Below, in pieces: positions 25,301 through 32,202 of a DNA stretch of 52,238 nt (positions are counted from its first letter, which is position 1; every line of letters begins with the position of its first letter). A model generated the notes under the pieces. That model searched no databases. It was not told the DNA's origin and saw nothing but the letters and a program-made list of their open reading frames with translations. This DNA comes from Rhodopseudomonas faecalis (GTDB lineage: Bacteria > Pseudomonadota > Alphaproteobacteria > Rhizobiales > Xanthobacteraceae): NCBI RefSeq assembly GCF_003217325.1, contig NZ_QJTI01000027.1, positions 1-52,238 on the forward strand. Reading direction: 5' to 3'. The position numbers were made by a program, and so were the translations under genes.

Positions 25301-26250
25301 CCAAGGTCGCCACCAAGCTGCAACCGAAATCGGAAGAAGCGCGCCAGACCCAGGACGAAGCCGCCGCGCTGTTCTCGCAGGTGTTCCTCACCTCAAAGGG
25401 CGATGACCTGCCGCCGATCGACGCCTTGGCGATGTTCTATGATCATCGCGAGCTGACGCCGATCGGGCGCAAGGGCGATGAGATGATCCGCCGGCTTGCC
25501 GACCGGCTGGTGGCGGTCGATCTGCTCGATCAGGCCGCCGAACTGTTGCAATACCAAGTCGATCGCCGGGTCGAGGGCGCGGCGCGCGCCCAGGTCGCGG
25601 CGCGGCTGGCGATGATCTATCTGATGAACCGCAAGCCAGCGCGCGCCATCACCGCGCTGCATTCGACGCGCATCGCCGATCTGTCCGGCGAGCTGCGCCA
25701 GCAGCGGCTCTTGCTGGAGGCGCGCGCGCAGAGCGACATCGGCCGGCACGATCTGGGGCTTGATATCATCTCGAATGTGCCGGGCCGCGAAGCGATCCGG
25801 CTGCGTGCCGATATCTATTGGGCCAGCCGGCGCTGGCGCGAAGCGTCCGAACAGCTCGAACTCTATCTCGGCGACCGCTGGCGCGATTTCCGGCCGCTCG
25901 ACAGCACGGAGAAAAGCGACGTGATCCGTGCCACCATCGGCTATTCGCTGGCCGATGACAGTCTCGGGCTAGCGCGGTTTCGCGAAAAATACGCGCCGCT
26001 GATGACCGGCACCGACAAGGTGGCGTTCGATACCGCAAGCTCGCCCGCGACCGGCAGCAATGCCGAGTTCTCCGCGATCGCCAAGATGGCGGCCGGCGTC
26101 GATACGCTGGAAGGGTTCTTGCGCGAGATGCGCGCGCGCTTCCCGGAAGCGAGCGCCAAGGCGCAGCCACAGAAGCCGGGCACCGACCCGCAGGCCACCG
26201 GCTCGCTGCCGGAAATTCCGCCGATCCGCGAGATCAAGCTGACGCGCTGA
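22348..26250 (+). CDS. very large exported TPR-type protein of the flagellar cluster
   Basis: 1300 residues from the ATG at 22348; a GTG near 22471, just before the hydrophobic segment, is another possible start. The segment FSGVLLLTGALLLGTLAPATSQ looks like a signal peptide. An AMIN-like beta-rich region (RGEAVLSAEGGYARLVIKLEEDVDSEVLLAGSVMVIRFKRPVDVPVDKI) follows, then a Lys/Pro/Glu/Ala repeat linker (KPELKAETKPELK...KPEAKPEAKPE, about residues 375-445), a second beta-rich domain, and a C-terminal 650 residues of helical TPR-like repeats (ELARFYMARGLYAEAKGLL, VALYRGRLHEGIGRDMEALDFYQQAV). It is probably periplasmic. Its position after motE suggests a motor or stator role, but no function is established. 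Confidence 0.8.
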   Translation: MAHRAVRSIGSQTRAAPRAGQPWACSPRVLSPLASCSVAALAVNWRRFARFSGVLLLTGALLLGTLAPATSQNNRPIRGEAVLSAEGGYARLVIKLEEDVDSEVLLAGSVMVIRFKRPVDVPVDKIADAVPDYVGSARRDPDGSAIRLALQRKVTVNSMTAGERLYVDLMPDGWKGSPPGLPQEVLKELSDRARAAERALRQQRASMAAKARTPIRVRAAVQPTFVRYVFEMPDGVGVNSTLSDQKLSLLFTAPLTFDLADAKLAAPPIISGITQKLDSERSSIDIGLIGNVDVHSFREEKNYIVDIGFQQPEQPRDLPAAISKLINGQAGGQRSVPVPNARPAEPAREIVPPTSDTLSQQIKGEGGAPESKPPAKAETKPELKAETKPELKPIAPVEAKAEPKTEPKVEPKVEAKVEPKPEAKPEAKPEMKAEVTADQPPPAAPSAASELAMAPPSKPETTAPAVTAPAATEPAAAAPESKSAAPAAASAAKPGIAVEIGRSPDGLRLGFPFGSSVPAALFRRADSLWLVFDSNTPIDLDPVRRQGGANIAEIKGVPMPTGQAVQIRMSRPQLASLTGDAQGWAVVFADVQKTPSQPLQLTRDISNPTQASLKVALPGAGAVHRLSDPEAGDTLLVVTAAPPSRGFLKRQDFVEMTLLESQHGVVVQPNSDDLTASIGDGQVMFSRPGGLTLSSASFGGGERSAARGRPIFDPNEWQKYQQGLFFEKLEPLMNSDATATGDGRLQPRMELARFYMARGLYAEAKGLLDLNLAEKSEDPIGLVMRAVCNIMLYRPDEALKDLGNPVIGPNYESQLWRAVAMARKGKWSEAREKLKNFEFVIDSQPLDLQRVALSEAMRAALETKDFAGASAYSSELEHVGIPPELQPTVALYRGRLHEGIGRDMEALDFYQQAVNSTDRSAESEAKLRELTLRQRRGEISPTDMLPELERLALTWRGDSLEIRVQQMMAKMYAELGRYPESLTAAKVATKLQPKSEEARQTQDEAAALFSQVFLTSKGDDLPPIDALAMFYDHRELTPIGRKGDEMIRRLADRLVAVDLLDQAAELLQYQVDRRVEGAARAQVAARLAMIYLMNRKPARAITALHSTRIADLSGELRQQRLLLEARAQSDIGRHDLGLDIISNVPGREAIRLRADIYWASRRWREASEQLELYLGDRWRDFRPLDSTEKSDVIRATIGYSLADDSLGLARFREKYAPLMTGTDKVAFDTASSPATGSNAEFSAIAKMAAGVDTLEGFLREMRARFPEASAKAQPQKPGTDPQATGSLPEIPPIREIKLTR

Positions 26251-26291
26251 CCGTGTCGCCCGGCCGAGACGGCGCGCGGCAGTGCTCAATG

Positions 26292-26315
26292 AGAGCTACG
26301 TGTTGCCGTAGCTCT
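26292..26315. terminator. hairpin between convergent TPR gene and fliP
   Basis: AGAGCTACG and CGTAGCTCT form a perfect 9-bp stem with a 6-nt loop. It overlaps the last codons of fliP and lies 42 nt after the TPR stop. There is no clear U-tract on either strand, so termination is only possible, not shown. Confidence 0.35.
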
Positions 26316-27057
26316 GCACCAGACTGCCTGCCACCAGCGACCAGCCGTCGACCAGCACGAAGAAGATCAGCTTGAACGGCAGTGACACCACCACCGGCGG
26401 CAGCATCATCATGCCCATCGACATCAGCACCGAGGCGACCACCAGGTCGATGATCAGGAACGGCAGGAACAACAGAAAGCCGATCTCAAAAGCGCGCTTC
26501 AGCTCCGAGATCATGAAGGCCGGCACCAGAATACGCAGCGACATCGCGTCCGGGGTCGGCGGCGGCGGTTCGCCCGACAGGTCGATGAACAGCTTGAGAT
26601 CCTTCTCGCGCACGTTCTTCTGCATGAAACCGCGCAAGGGTTCGACCGCACGCTCAAAGGCCTGCTCGACGGTGATCTGATTGGCGACCAGCGGCCGGAT
26701 GCCTTCGTCGTAGGATTTCTGCAGCACCGGCCCCATCACAAAGCCAGTCAAAAACAGCGCCAGCGCCAGGATCACCGCATTGGGCGGCGCGGTCGCGGTG
26801 CCGAGCGCGGTGCGCAGCAGCGACAGCACCACCACGATCCGGGTGAACGAGGTCATCATCACCAGGATCGACGGCGCGATCGACAGCACCGTCAGCATCG
26901 CGATCAACTGGATCGCGCGCTCGGTGACGCTGCCGTTGCCCGGCCCGCCGAGATTGATGCTGATATCCTGCGCGCTCGCCGGATCGATCAGCGATCCGGC
27001 GGCGGCGAGGGTGATTAGGACTGCAAAAACTCTACGCGGTGTTTTGGCGGGGCTCAC
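26296..27057 (-). CDS. fliP: flagellar type III export protein FliP
   Basis: 253 residues with an N-terminal signal peptide, as in other FliP proteins, then hydrophobic helices and the family motifs ILVMMTSFTRIVVVLSLLRTALGTATAPPNAVILALALFLTGFVM and LRILVPAFMISELKRAFEIGFLLFLPFLIIDLVVASVLMSMGMMMLPP. FliP forms most of the export gate core with FliQ and FliR. The start is GTG at 27057, overlapping the fliO stop as GTGA. It is separated from fliQ and fliR, which are in the divergent operon. Confidence 0.96.
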   Translation of the reverse strand: MSPAKTPRRVFAVLITLAAAGSLIDPASAQDISINLGGPGNGSVTERAIQLIAMLTVLSIAPSILVMMTSFTRIVVVLSLLRTALGTATAPPNAVILALALFLTGFVMGPVLQKSYDEGIRPLVANQITVEQAFERAVEPLRGFMQKNVREKDLKLFIDLSGEPPPPTPDAMSLRILVPAFMISELKRAFEIGFLLFLPFLIIDLVVASVLMSMGMMMLPPVVVSLPFKLIFFVLVDGWSLVAGSLVQSYGNT

Positions 27058-28223
27058 GAAGGCGTCTTCGTGCGCCCAAGCAGCGAGGCCATCTCGTCCT
27101 CAAGGCTCTCGAAACCGGCCTTGATCGAGGGGTCTGCTGCCGGCGGCTGCGGCGCGTTGTCGGGCTGGGTGCGGGCCGGTGCCTCAGGGGCGACCGAGGG
27201 CGCGCCGACCCGCGGCTCTGCGGCGGTCTCGGCCGGGCGTGCGCTTTCCATCGGGCGACGCAGCGCAGCTTCCAGCCGCTGTGCCATGTCGGCGAGGTTC
27301 TGGTCGGCCGAGGACAGCGTGGGCGCAGCAGCAGCGGCCGCAGCCGCGGCGGCCGGCGCTACCGGCGGCTGGGACTGGCGCTCGGAGGCGCGCAGGCCCT
27401 TGAAGGCGGGCTCGCGCGGCGGGCGCGGCATCATCTGTTCAGGACGAGCCTGGCGCGAGGGGGTGTTGTCGAGGCGCGGCTCGGGGCGGACTTGCGGCTC
27501 GGGGCGGGGCGCCGGCTCGACGCGCACCGACAATTCGGGACGCAGCGGCGGCTCCGGCCGCAGCACCGGATCGGGGCGCAGCATCGGCTCGGGACGGCGC
27601 GGCTCCTCGGGACGGGGGATCGGCTCGGGATGAATGGCGGCGATCGAGTCGCTGACGCGCGGCTCGGGCGCGGGCGGCATCGGCCGGCGCGGTTCTTCCG
27701 CGAACGGCGGGCGCGACGGGCGCTGCATGCGCGGCGGCACCGGAGGCATCGGCGGCGGCGCCGGCGGCATCGGGGCGGACGCCATCGGCGCGGGGGCGGA
27801 CGGCATCGGCGCGGGCGGCATCAAGGGCGGCGGCGGCTCGGGCAACTGCGGCTCGAACGGCTCGGCCGCCTCCGGCTCCCAATTGGCTTCCAGCGGGGCG
27901 ACCCGCGGCGCGGTCTCGGCGCCGACCGGGCGCTGCGGCAACTGATCGCGCGATTGGGTGGCGCGCACGATATTGGGCTCGATCACGATGTCGGAGGGCC
28001 CGCCGATCATCAGCAGGTGTTCGACATTGTCGCGGCGCACCAGCACCAGCCGCCGGCGTCCGTCCACCGCTGCGGCGTCGATCACCGCCAGCCGCGGCAT
28101 GCGGCCGCGATTGGCGTTTGTGCCCAGCCGGCTACCGCCAAAACGGCGGACCAGCCAGGCGGCCAAGCCGATCAGCGCCAAAACGGCGACAAATGCAAAA
28201 AAGAAAGCAACTGGCGACTGCAT
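27054..28223 (-). CDS. fliO: FliO with a long proline-rich cytoplasmic extension
   Basis: 389 residues. The N-terminal 95 residues are FliO: one membrane helix (VAFFFAFVAVLALIGLAAWLV), then RLAVIDAAAVDGRRRLVLVRRDNVEHLLMIGGPSDIVIEPNI. FliO stabilises FliP during gate assembly. The remaining ~290 residues are rich in Pro, Arg, Glu, Ala and Met, with RPEP/RPDP repeats and APMP/PPMPP runs and an Ala10 tract, and are probably disordered. Enteric FliO is about 120 residues. A helical C-terminal segment (SADQNLADMAQRLEAALRRP; IKAGFESLEDEMASLLGR) is less biased and may be functional. It is the first gene of fliO-fliP. Confidence 0.88.
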   Translation of the reverse strand: MQSPVAFFFAFVAVLALIGLAAWLVRRFGGSRLGTNANRGRMPRLAVIDAAAVDGRRRLVLVRRDNVEHLLMIGGPSDIVIEPNIVRATQSRDQLPQRPVGAETAPRVAPLEANWEPEAAEPFEPQLPEPPPPLMPPAPMPSAPAPMASAPMPPAPPPMPPVPPRMQRPSRPPFAEEPRRPMPPAPEPRVSDSIAAIHPEPIPRPEEPRRPEPMLRPDPVLRPEPPLRPELSVRVEPAPRPEPQVRPEPRLDNTPSRQARPEQMMPRPPREPAFKGLRASERQSQPPVAPAAAAAAAAAAPTLSSADQNLADMAQRLEAALRRPMESARPAETAAEPRVGAPSVAPEAPARTQPDNAPQPPAADPSIKAGFESLEDEMASLLGRTKTPS

Positions 28224-28413
28224 GCCTCATCCCCGGCAATTCACACATGATCCGTGCCCGCGCGCGCTGGCATCTATCGATGCTGCGATGCTTTCGGACG
28301 ACGACCAACTCGGCTCTTGCCAACACCAACGATTGGCGGCGTTCTCCGCCCCTTTTCCTAATAGACCAGGAATCGGTTGAACCAAAACGACTTCTGACGC
28401 CGAACGCGCATCA

Positions 28414-28428
28414 TTAAGACGCGGTTAA
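28414..28428. promoter_or_regulatory. CtrA box, distal, between fliO and flgB
   Basis: TTAA-GACGCGG-TTAA followed by C is an exact TTAA-N7-TTAAC CtrA site. It lies 162 bp before flgB and 190 bp before fliO, so it could serve either divergent operon. Confidence 0.7.
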
Positions 28429-28513
28429 CGTGCTCTCCACGGCGCAGCTGGACCTCGCCCCGCCCCGGCTGGTTCGGCGCCACTATTATGCAGCGCTGCG
28501 GATATGGCAAATC

Positions 28514-28528
28514 TTAACCAGCTGTTAA
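28514..28528. promoter_or_regulatory. CtrA box, proximal, before flgB
   Basis: TTAA-CCAGCTG-TTAA, also exact, runs into the 8-mer TTAACCAT (28525-28532). It lies 100 bp from the distal box (same strand and spacing) and about 60 bp before flgB. Two exact boxes in a 366-bp gap argue strongly for CtrA control of the flgB-flhB operon. Confidence 0.75.
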
Positions 28529-28589
28529 CCATGAGGGCGGCAAATTCTGCCCATCTGAGCCCGGTTCAGGAACTCAGATGGAGCACGCC

Positions 28590-28997
28590 ATGCCGATCAA
28601 CGATCTTCCCACGCTCGCGGCGCTACGCACCAAGATGCAGTGGCATCAGGAGCGGCAGCGTGTGCTCGCCAACAACATCTCCAATTCGGATACGCCGAAT
28701 TTTAAGCCGAGCGATCTGGTCGAGCCGAAATTCGATCGCAACGGTCAGCCGCCGGTCGGCTCGCCGATCGGGTCGCTGCCGATGGTGCGCACCAGTTCGC
28801 AGCATCTGGCTGCCACCGGCGGCACCACGAGTTTTGCGGATCGCAAGGGCGGCTTCCAGACCCGCCCGGCGGGCAATGCCGTCAATCTCGAGGACGAGAT
28901 GCTGAAAGTGTCGTCGAACCAGATGGATTACGCCGCCGCGACCTCGCTCTACAGCCGTAGCCTCGGTCTGCTCAAGACCGCGATCGGCAAGCGCTGA
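28590..28997 (+). CDS. flgB: flagellar proximal rod protein FlgB
   Basis: 135 residues. LPTLAALRTKMQWHQERQRVLANNISNSDTPNFKPSDL is the rod-protein N-terminus and LEDEMLKVSSNQMDYAAATSLYSRSLGLLKTAIGK the C-terminus. FlgB is the most membrane-proximal rod subunit. Two starts have good ribosome sites: 28578 (AGGAA 6 nt upstream) and 28590 (GGAG 6 nt upstream). The second gives the usual M-x-I-N-D-L start and is preferred. It heads the operon flgB-flgC-fliE-fliQ-fliR-flhB-cckA. Confidence 0.94.
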   Translation: MPINDLPTLAALRTKMQWHQERQRVLANNISNSDTPNFKPSDLVEPKFDRNGQPPVGSPIGSLPMVRTSSQHLAATGGTTSFADRKGGFQTRPAGNAVNLEDEMLKVSSNQMDYAAATSLYSRSLGLLKTAIGKR

Positions 28998-29027
28998 TCG
29001 TTACCGAACACTTAAGGAGCCGTAGCG

Positions 29028-29453
29028 ATGACCGACAACGCAATGGACTTCTCGCGGTCGATGGCGATCGCCACCTCGGGCCTGCGCGCCCAGGCCGGGC
29101 GCATGCGGGTGATCTCGGAAAACATCGCCAACGCCGAGTCGACCGCGCAGACCCCGGGCGCCGATCCCTATCGCCGCAAGGTGCCGACCTTCACCACCAC
29201 GCTCGACCGCGAGCTCGACGCCCGCGTGGTGTCGCTCGGCAGGATCAAACCGGACCAATCTGCGTTCCGCATCAAATACGAGCCGAACAATCCGGCTGCC
29301 GACGCGGCCGGCAACGTCAAATATCCGAACGTGAACTCGCTGGTCGAAATGACCGACATGCGCGAAGCGCAGCGGTCCTACGAGGCCAATCTCAACATCA
29401 TCAGCGCCACGCGGCGGATGATTCAACGCACGCTCGACATCCTCAAGGCGTGA
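29028..29453 (+). CDS. flgC: flagellar proximal rod protein FlgC
   Basis: 141 residues, normal FlgC length. FSRSMAIATSGLRAQAGRMRVISENIANAEST and the C-terminal NSLVEMTDMREAQRSYEANLNIISATRRMIQRTLDILKA are diagnostic. AAGGAG lies 9 nt before the ATG. It is exported by the flagellar type III system and builds the proximal rod with FlgB and FlgF. Confidence 0.96.
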   Translation: MTDNAMDFSRSMAIATSGLRAQAGRMRVISENIANAESTAQTPGADPYRRKVPTFTTTLDRELDARVVSLGRIKPDQSAFRIKYEPNNPAADAAGNVKYPNVNSLVEMTDMREAQRSYEANLNIISATRRMIQRTLDILKA

Positions 29454-29467
29454 TCTAGGAGCCGCCC

Positions 29468-29797
29468 ATGGCCAGCCCCACTGTCGCCGCCAATGCCTAT
29501 GCCAGCCTCGCCCGGATCATCGGTTCCGGCAGCGGGGGCGGCGGTCCGGTCGCCGGCGTCAAGCCGGTCGATGCCACCGGCCCGTCCTTTGGCGAACTGC
29601 TGAAGAACGCCGCGGGCGACGTGCTCGATGCCGGCCGCAAGTCCGATGCCCAGACCATGGCGATGGCGTCCGGCAAATCGAACGTGATGGATGTGGTGAC
29701 GGCGGTGGCCGAGACCGACGTGGCGGTGTCGACGCTGGTCTCGGTGCGCGACCGGGTGATCCAGTCCTACGAAGAAATCATGCGGATGACGATCTGA
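29468..29797 (+). CDS. fliE: flagellar hook-basal body protein FliE
   Basis: 109 residues. GPSFGELLKNAAGDVLDAGRKSDAQTMAMASGKSNVMDVVTAVAETDVAVSTLVSVRDRVIQSYEEIMRMTI is the FliE core, including its C-terminal I-x-R-M/I end. FliE links the MS ring and export gate to the rod. AGGAG is 6 nt before the ATG, and the gene follows flgC by 14 nt. Confidence 0.95.
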   Translation: MASPTVAANAYASLARIIGSGSGGGGPVAGVKPVDATGPSFGELLKNAAGDVLDAGRKSDAQTMAMASGKSNVMDVVTAVAETDVAVSTLVSVRDRVIQSYEEIMRMTI

Positions 29798-29858
29798 CCA
29801 TGCTGGTCACGTGGCGTGCTGTCGAAGACGCGCCGGTTGCAATGACAAGGATACGACG

Positions 29859-30122
29859 ATGACCGGCTTGGAAGTTATCGATATTGCCCGCGACGCGGTG
29901 TGGACCATGGTGGTGGTGTCGGCGCCGCTGATGACGGTGGGCCTGGTGGTCGGCGTGGTGATCTCGCTGGTGCAGGCGCTGACCCAGATCCAGGAACAAT
30001 CGCTGGTGTTCGTGCCGAAGATTTTATCGATCTTCGTGACCTTCGTGCTGGCATTGCCATTCATCGCGGATGCGATGCACAGCTACATGATGCGGATTTC
30101 GTCGCGAATCATCGGGGGCTGA
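29859..30122 (+). CDS. fliQ: flagellar export gate protein FliQ
   Basis: 87 residues with two hydrophobic helices (VWTMVVVSAPLMTVGLVVGVVISLVQALTQIQEQSLVFVPKI and ILSIFVTFVLALPFIADAM). Length and the TQIQEQSL-x-FVPK motif are typical of FliQ. AAGGA lies before the ATG at 29859. It forms the export gate with FliP and FliR. Confidence 0.95.
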   Translation: MTGLEVIDIARDAVWTMVVVSAPLMTVGLVVGVVISLVQALTQIQEQSLVFVPKILSIFVTFVLALPFIADAMHSYMMRISSRIIGG

Positions 30123-30210
30123 CGCATGATCGGCTTGGCCTTCGCCGGCACGCCGGACCGGGCCTCCCAGCACAGCCAAGGGCGACGCGAGTTTCTCGCG
30201 CCGGGCCGCG

Positions 30211-30981
30211 ATGACCATCGACATCTCCTTTCTGCCGACACTGGCCGCCGCATTCCTGCTGACCTTCGCGCGGATCGGCTCCATGATGATGCTGATGCCG
30301 GGGTTTGGCGAAACCAACATCCCGACCCGCATCAAGCTGTCGATCGCGCTGGCGCTGACCCTGATCATCCTGCCGCTGCACCGCTCGGCCTATCAGATCG
30401 ACATGCAATCGCTCGCGCCGCTGATCGTGCTGATGCTGCACGAGGTGGTGATCGGCATTGTGCTCGGCGCGACCGCGCGGGTGACGCTGTCGGCGCTGCA
30501 GGTTGCCGGCACCGTGATCGCGCAGCAGCTCGGGCTCGGCTTCGTGACGGCGGTCGATCCGACCCAAGGCCAGCAGGGCCTGTTGGTCGGCAATTTTCTG
30601 ACGCTGCTCGGGCTGGCGCTGCTGTTTGCCACCGACAGCCATCATCTGGTGATTGCCGCGCTCAACGAGAGCTACAAGGTGTTTGCGCCGGGGCAGATGC
30701 TGCCGAGCGGCGACGTCGCGGCGCTGGCGACGCGGGCCTTCACCGGCGCGTTCAAGATCGGGCTGCAACTGTCGGCGCCGTTTCTGGTGTTCGGCCTGGT
30801 GTTCAACATCGGGCTGGGCGTGCTGGCGCGGCTGATGCCGCAGATGCAGGTCTATTTTATCGGCGTGCCGCTTTCGATCGTCGCCGGCTTGATGGTGCTG
30901 GCGGCGGTGCTGACCACCATGATGGGCACCTTTATGGAATACTTTATCGGGGTGCTCCATCAGCTGATGCCACGGACATGA
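30211..30981 (+). CDS. fliR: flagellar export gate protein FliR
   Basis: 256 residues, very hydrophobic, with LTFARIGSMMMLMPGFGETNIPTRIKLSIALALTLIILP and the conserved centre ALQVAGTVIAQQLGLGFVTAVDPTQGQQ. FliR completes the FliPQR gate. No Shine-Dalgarno is visible; instead a hairpin CGCGAG-TTT-CTCGCG (30186-30200) ends 10 nt before the ATG. The 88-nt gap after fliQ is unusually long for this operon. Confidence 0.95.
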   Translation: MTIDISFLPTLAAAFLLTFARIGSMMMLMPGFGETNIPTRIKLSIALALTLIILPLHRSAYQIDMQSLAPLIVLMLHEVVIGIVLGATARVTLSALQVAGTVIAQQLGLGFVTAVDPTQGQQGLLVGNFLTLLGLALLFATDSHHLVIAALNESYKVFAPGQMLPSGDVAALATRAFTGAFKIGLQLSAPFLVFGLVFNIGLGVLARLMPQMQVYFIGVPLSIVAGLMVLAAVLTTMMGTFMEYFIGVLHQLMPRT

Positions 30982-30992
30982 GGTGCTGACCC

Positions 30993-32063
30993 ATGGCCGA
31001 TGACGCATCAGAAGAAAAAACAGAAGACCCGACACAAAAAAAATTAGACGACGCTCATAAACGCGGCGATGTCGCCAAAAGCCAGGAGGTCAACACCTGG
31101 TTCATGATGGCGGGCGGCACGCTGGTGCTGTCGACATTTGCGGGCTCGATCGGCGGCGGATTGGAAAATCCGATGCGCAATCTGATCGAGAACTCCTGGA
31201 TGATCAGCACCGACGGCCATGGGCTGCTCGCGCTCACCAAGACGCTGCTGTACGTCACCATGGGCGCGATCGGCATTCCGCTGCTGATGCTGACCATCGC
31301 GGCGATCGCCGGCAACATTTTGCAGCATCGGCTGGTGTTTTCGGCGGAATCGCTCAAGCCGAAATTCAGCAAGATCTCGCCGATGGAAGGCGCCAAGCGC
31401 GTGTTCGGCAAGCAGGCCTGGGCGAATTTTGCCAAGGGCCTGTTCAAGGTGATCGCGCTCGGCGTGGTGATGGTCGCGGTGTTGTGGCCGGAGCGCGACC
31501 GGCTCGACGCCATGATCCATTTCGACATCCACAGCGTGGTCAGCACCACGCTGTCGCTGACCGTGAAGCTGATGGGCGCGGTGGTGGCGATGCTGGCCCT
31601 GGTCGCGATCGCCGACTTCTTCTTCCAGTATCGGCAGTGGTTCGAAAAGCAGAAGATGTCGCTGCAGGAGATCAAGGAAGAACACAAGCAGTCCGAAGGC
31701 GACCCGCACATCAAGGGCAAGCTGCGGCAGCTGCGCCAGCAGCGCATGCGCCAGCGCATGATGGCGGCGGTGCCCGATGCCTCGGTGGTCATCACCAACC
31801 CGACCCACTATTCGGTGGCGCTGTCCTATAAGAGCGGCATGGCCGCGCCGGTCTGCGTCGCCAAGGGCGTTGACGAGGTGGCGTTCAGGATCCGCGAAGT
31901 CGCCAAGCAGCATGACGTGCCGATCGTGGAAAACGTGCCGCTGGCGCGGGCGCTCTATGCCACCGTCAAGATCGACGAGGAGATCCCGGTCGAGCACTAT
32001 CAGGCGGTGGCGGAAGTGATCGGCTATGTGATGCGGCTCAAGCGCAGCCCGTTTAGCCGCTGA
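30993..32063 (+). CDS. flhB: flagellar export specificity protein FlhB
   Basis: 356 residues. N-terminal EKTEDPTQKKLDDAHKRGDVAKSQEV, four membrane segments, and the autocleavage site NPTH at residues 269-272, the same numbering as in Salmonella FlhB. Cleavage between N269 and P270 switches export from rod/hook to filament substrates. The 5' end is AT-rich for this genome and includes eight As (31036-31043) in codons Gln-Lys-Lys followed by a rare TTA. It follows fliR by 11 nt. Confidence 0.97.
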   Translation: MADDASEEKTEDPTQKKLDDAHKRGDVAKSQEVNTWFMMAGGTLVLSTFAGSIGGGLENPMRNLIENSWMISTDGHGLLALTKTLLYVTMGAIGIPLLMLTIAAIAGNILQHRLVFSAESLKPKFSKISPMEGAKRVFGKQAWANFAKGLFKVIALGVVMVAVLWPERDRLDAMIHFDIHSVVSTTLSLTVKLMGAVVAMLALVAIADFFFQYRQWFEKQKMSLQEIKEEHKQSEGDPHIKGKLRQLRQQRMRQRMMAAVPDASVVITNPTHYSVALSYKSGMAAPVCVAKGVDEVAFRIREVAKQHDVPIVENVPLARALYATVKIDEEIPVEHYQAVAEVIGYVMRLKRSPFSR

Positions 32064-32202
32064 GCGGATGAAAAGGCTGACCGGAACCGCAAAATGACGG
32101 TAAAGCGCTTATGACCAGCTTGCGCGGAAGGCTCCGATTCAGGCACTCAGACTCGGATCACATGCCGTGCTGCAGGACCGCTCGACGGGATAGATAACGC
32201 CG

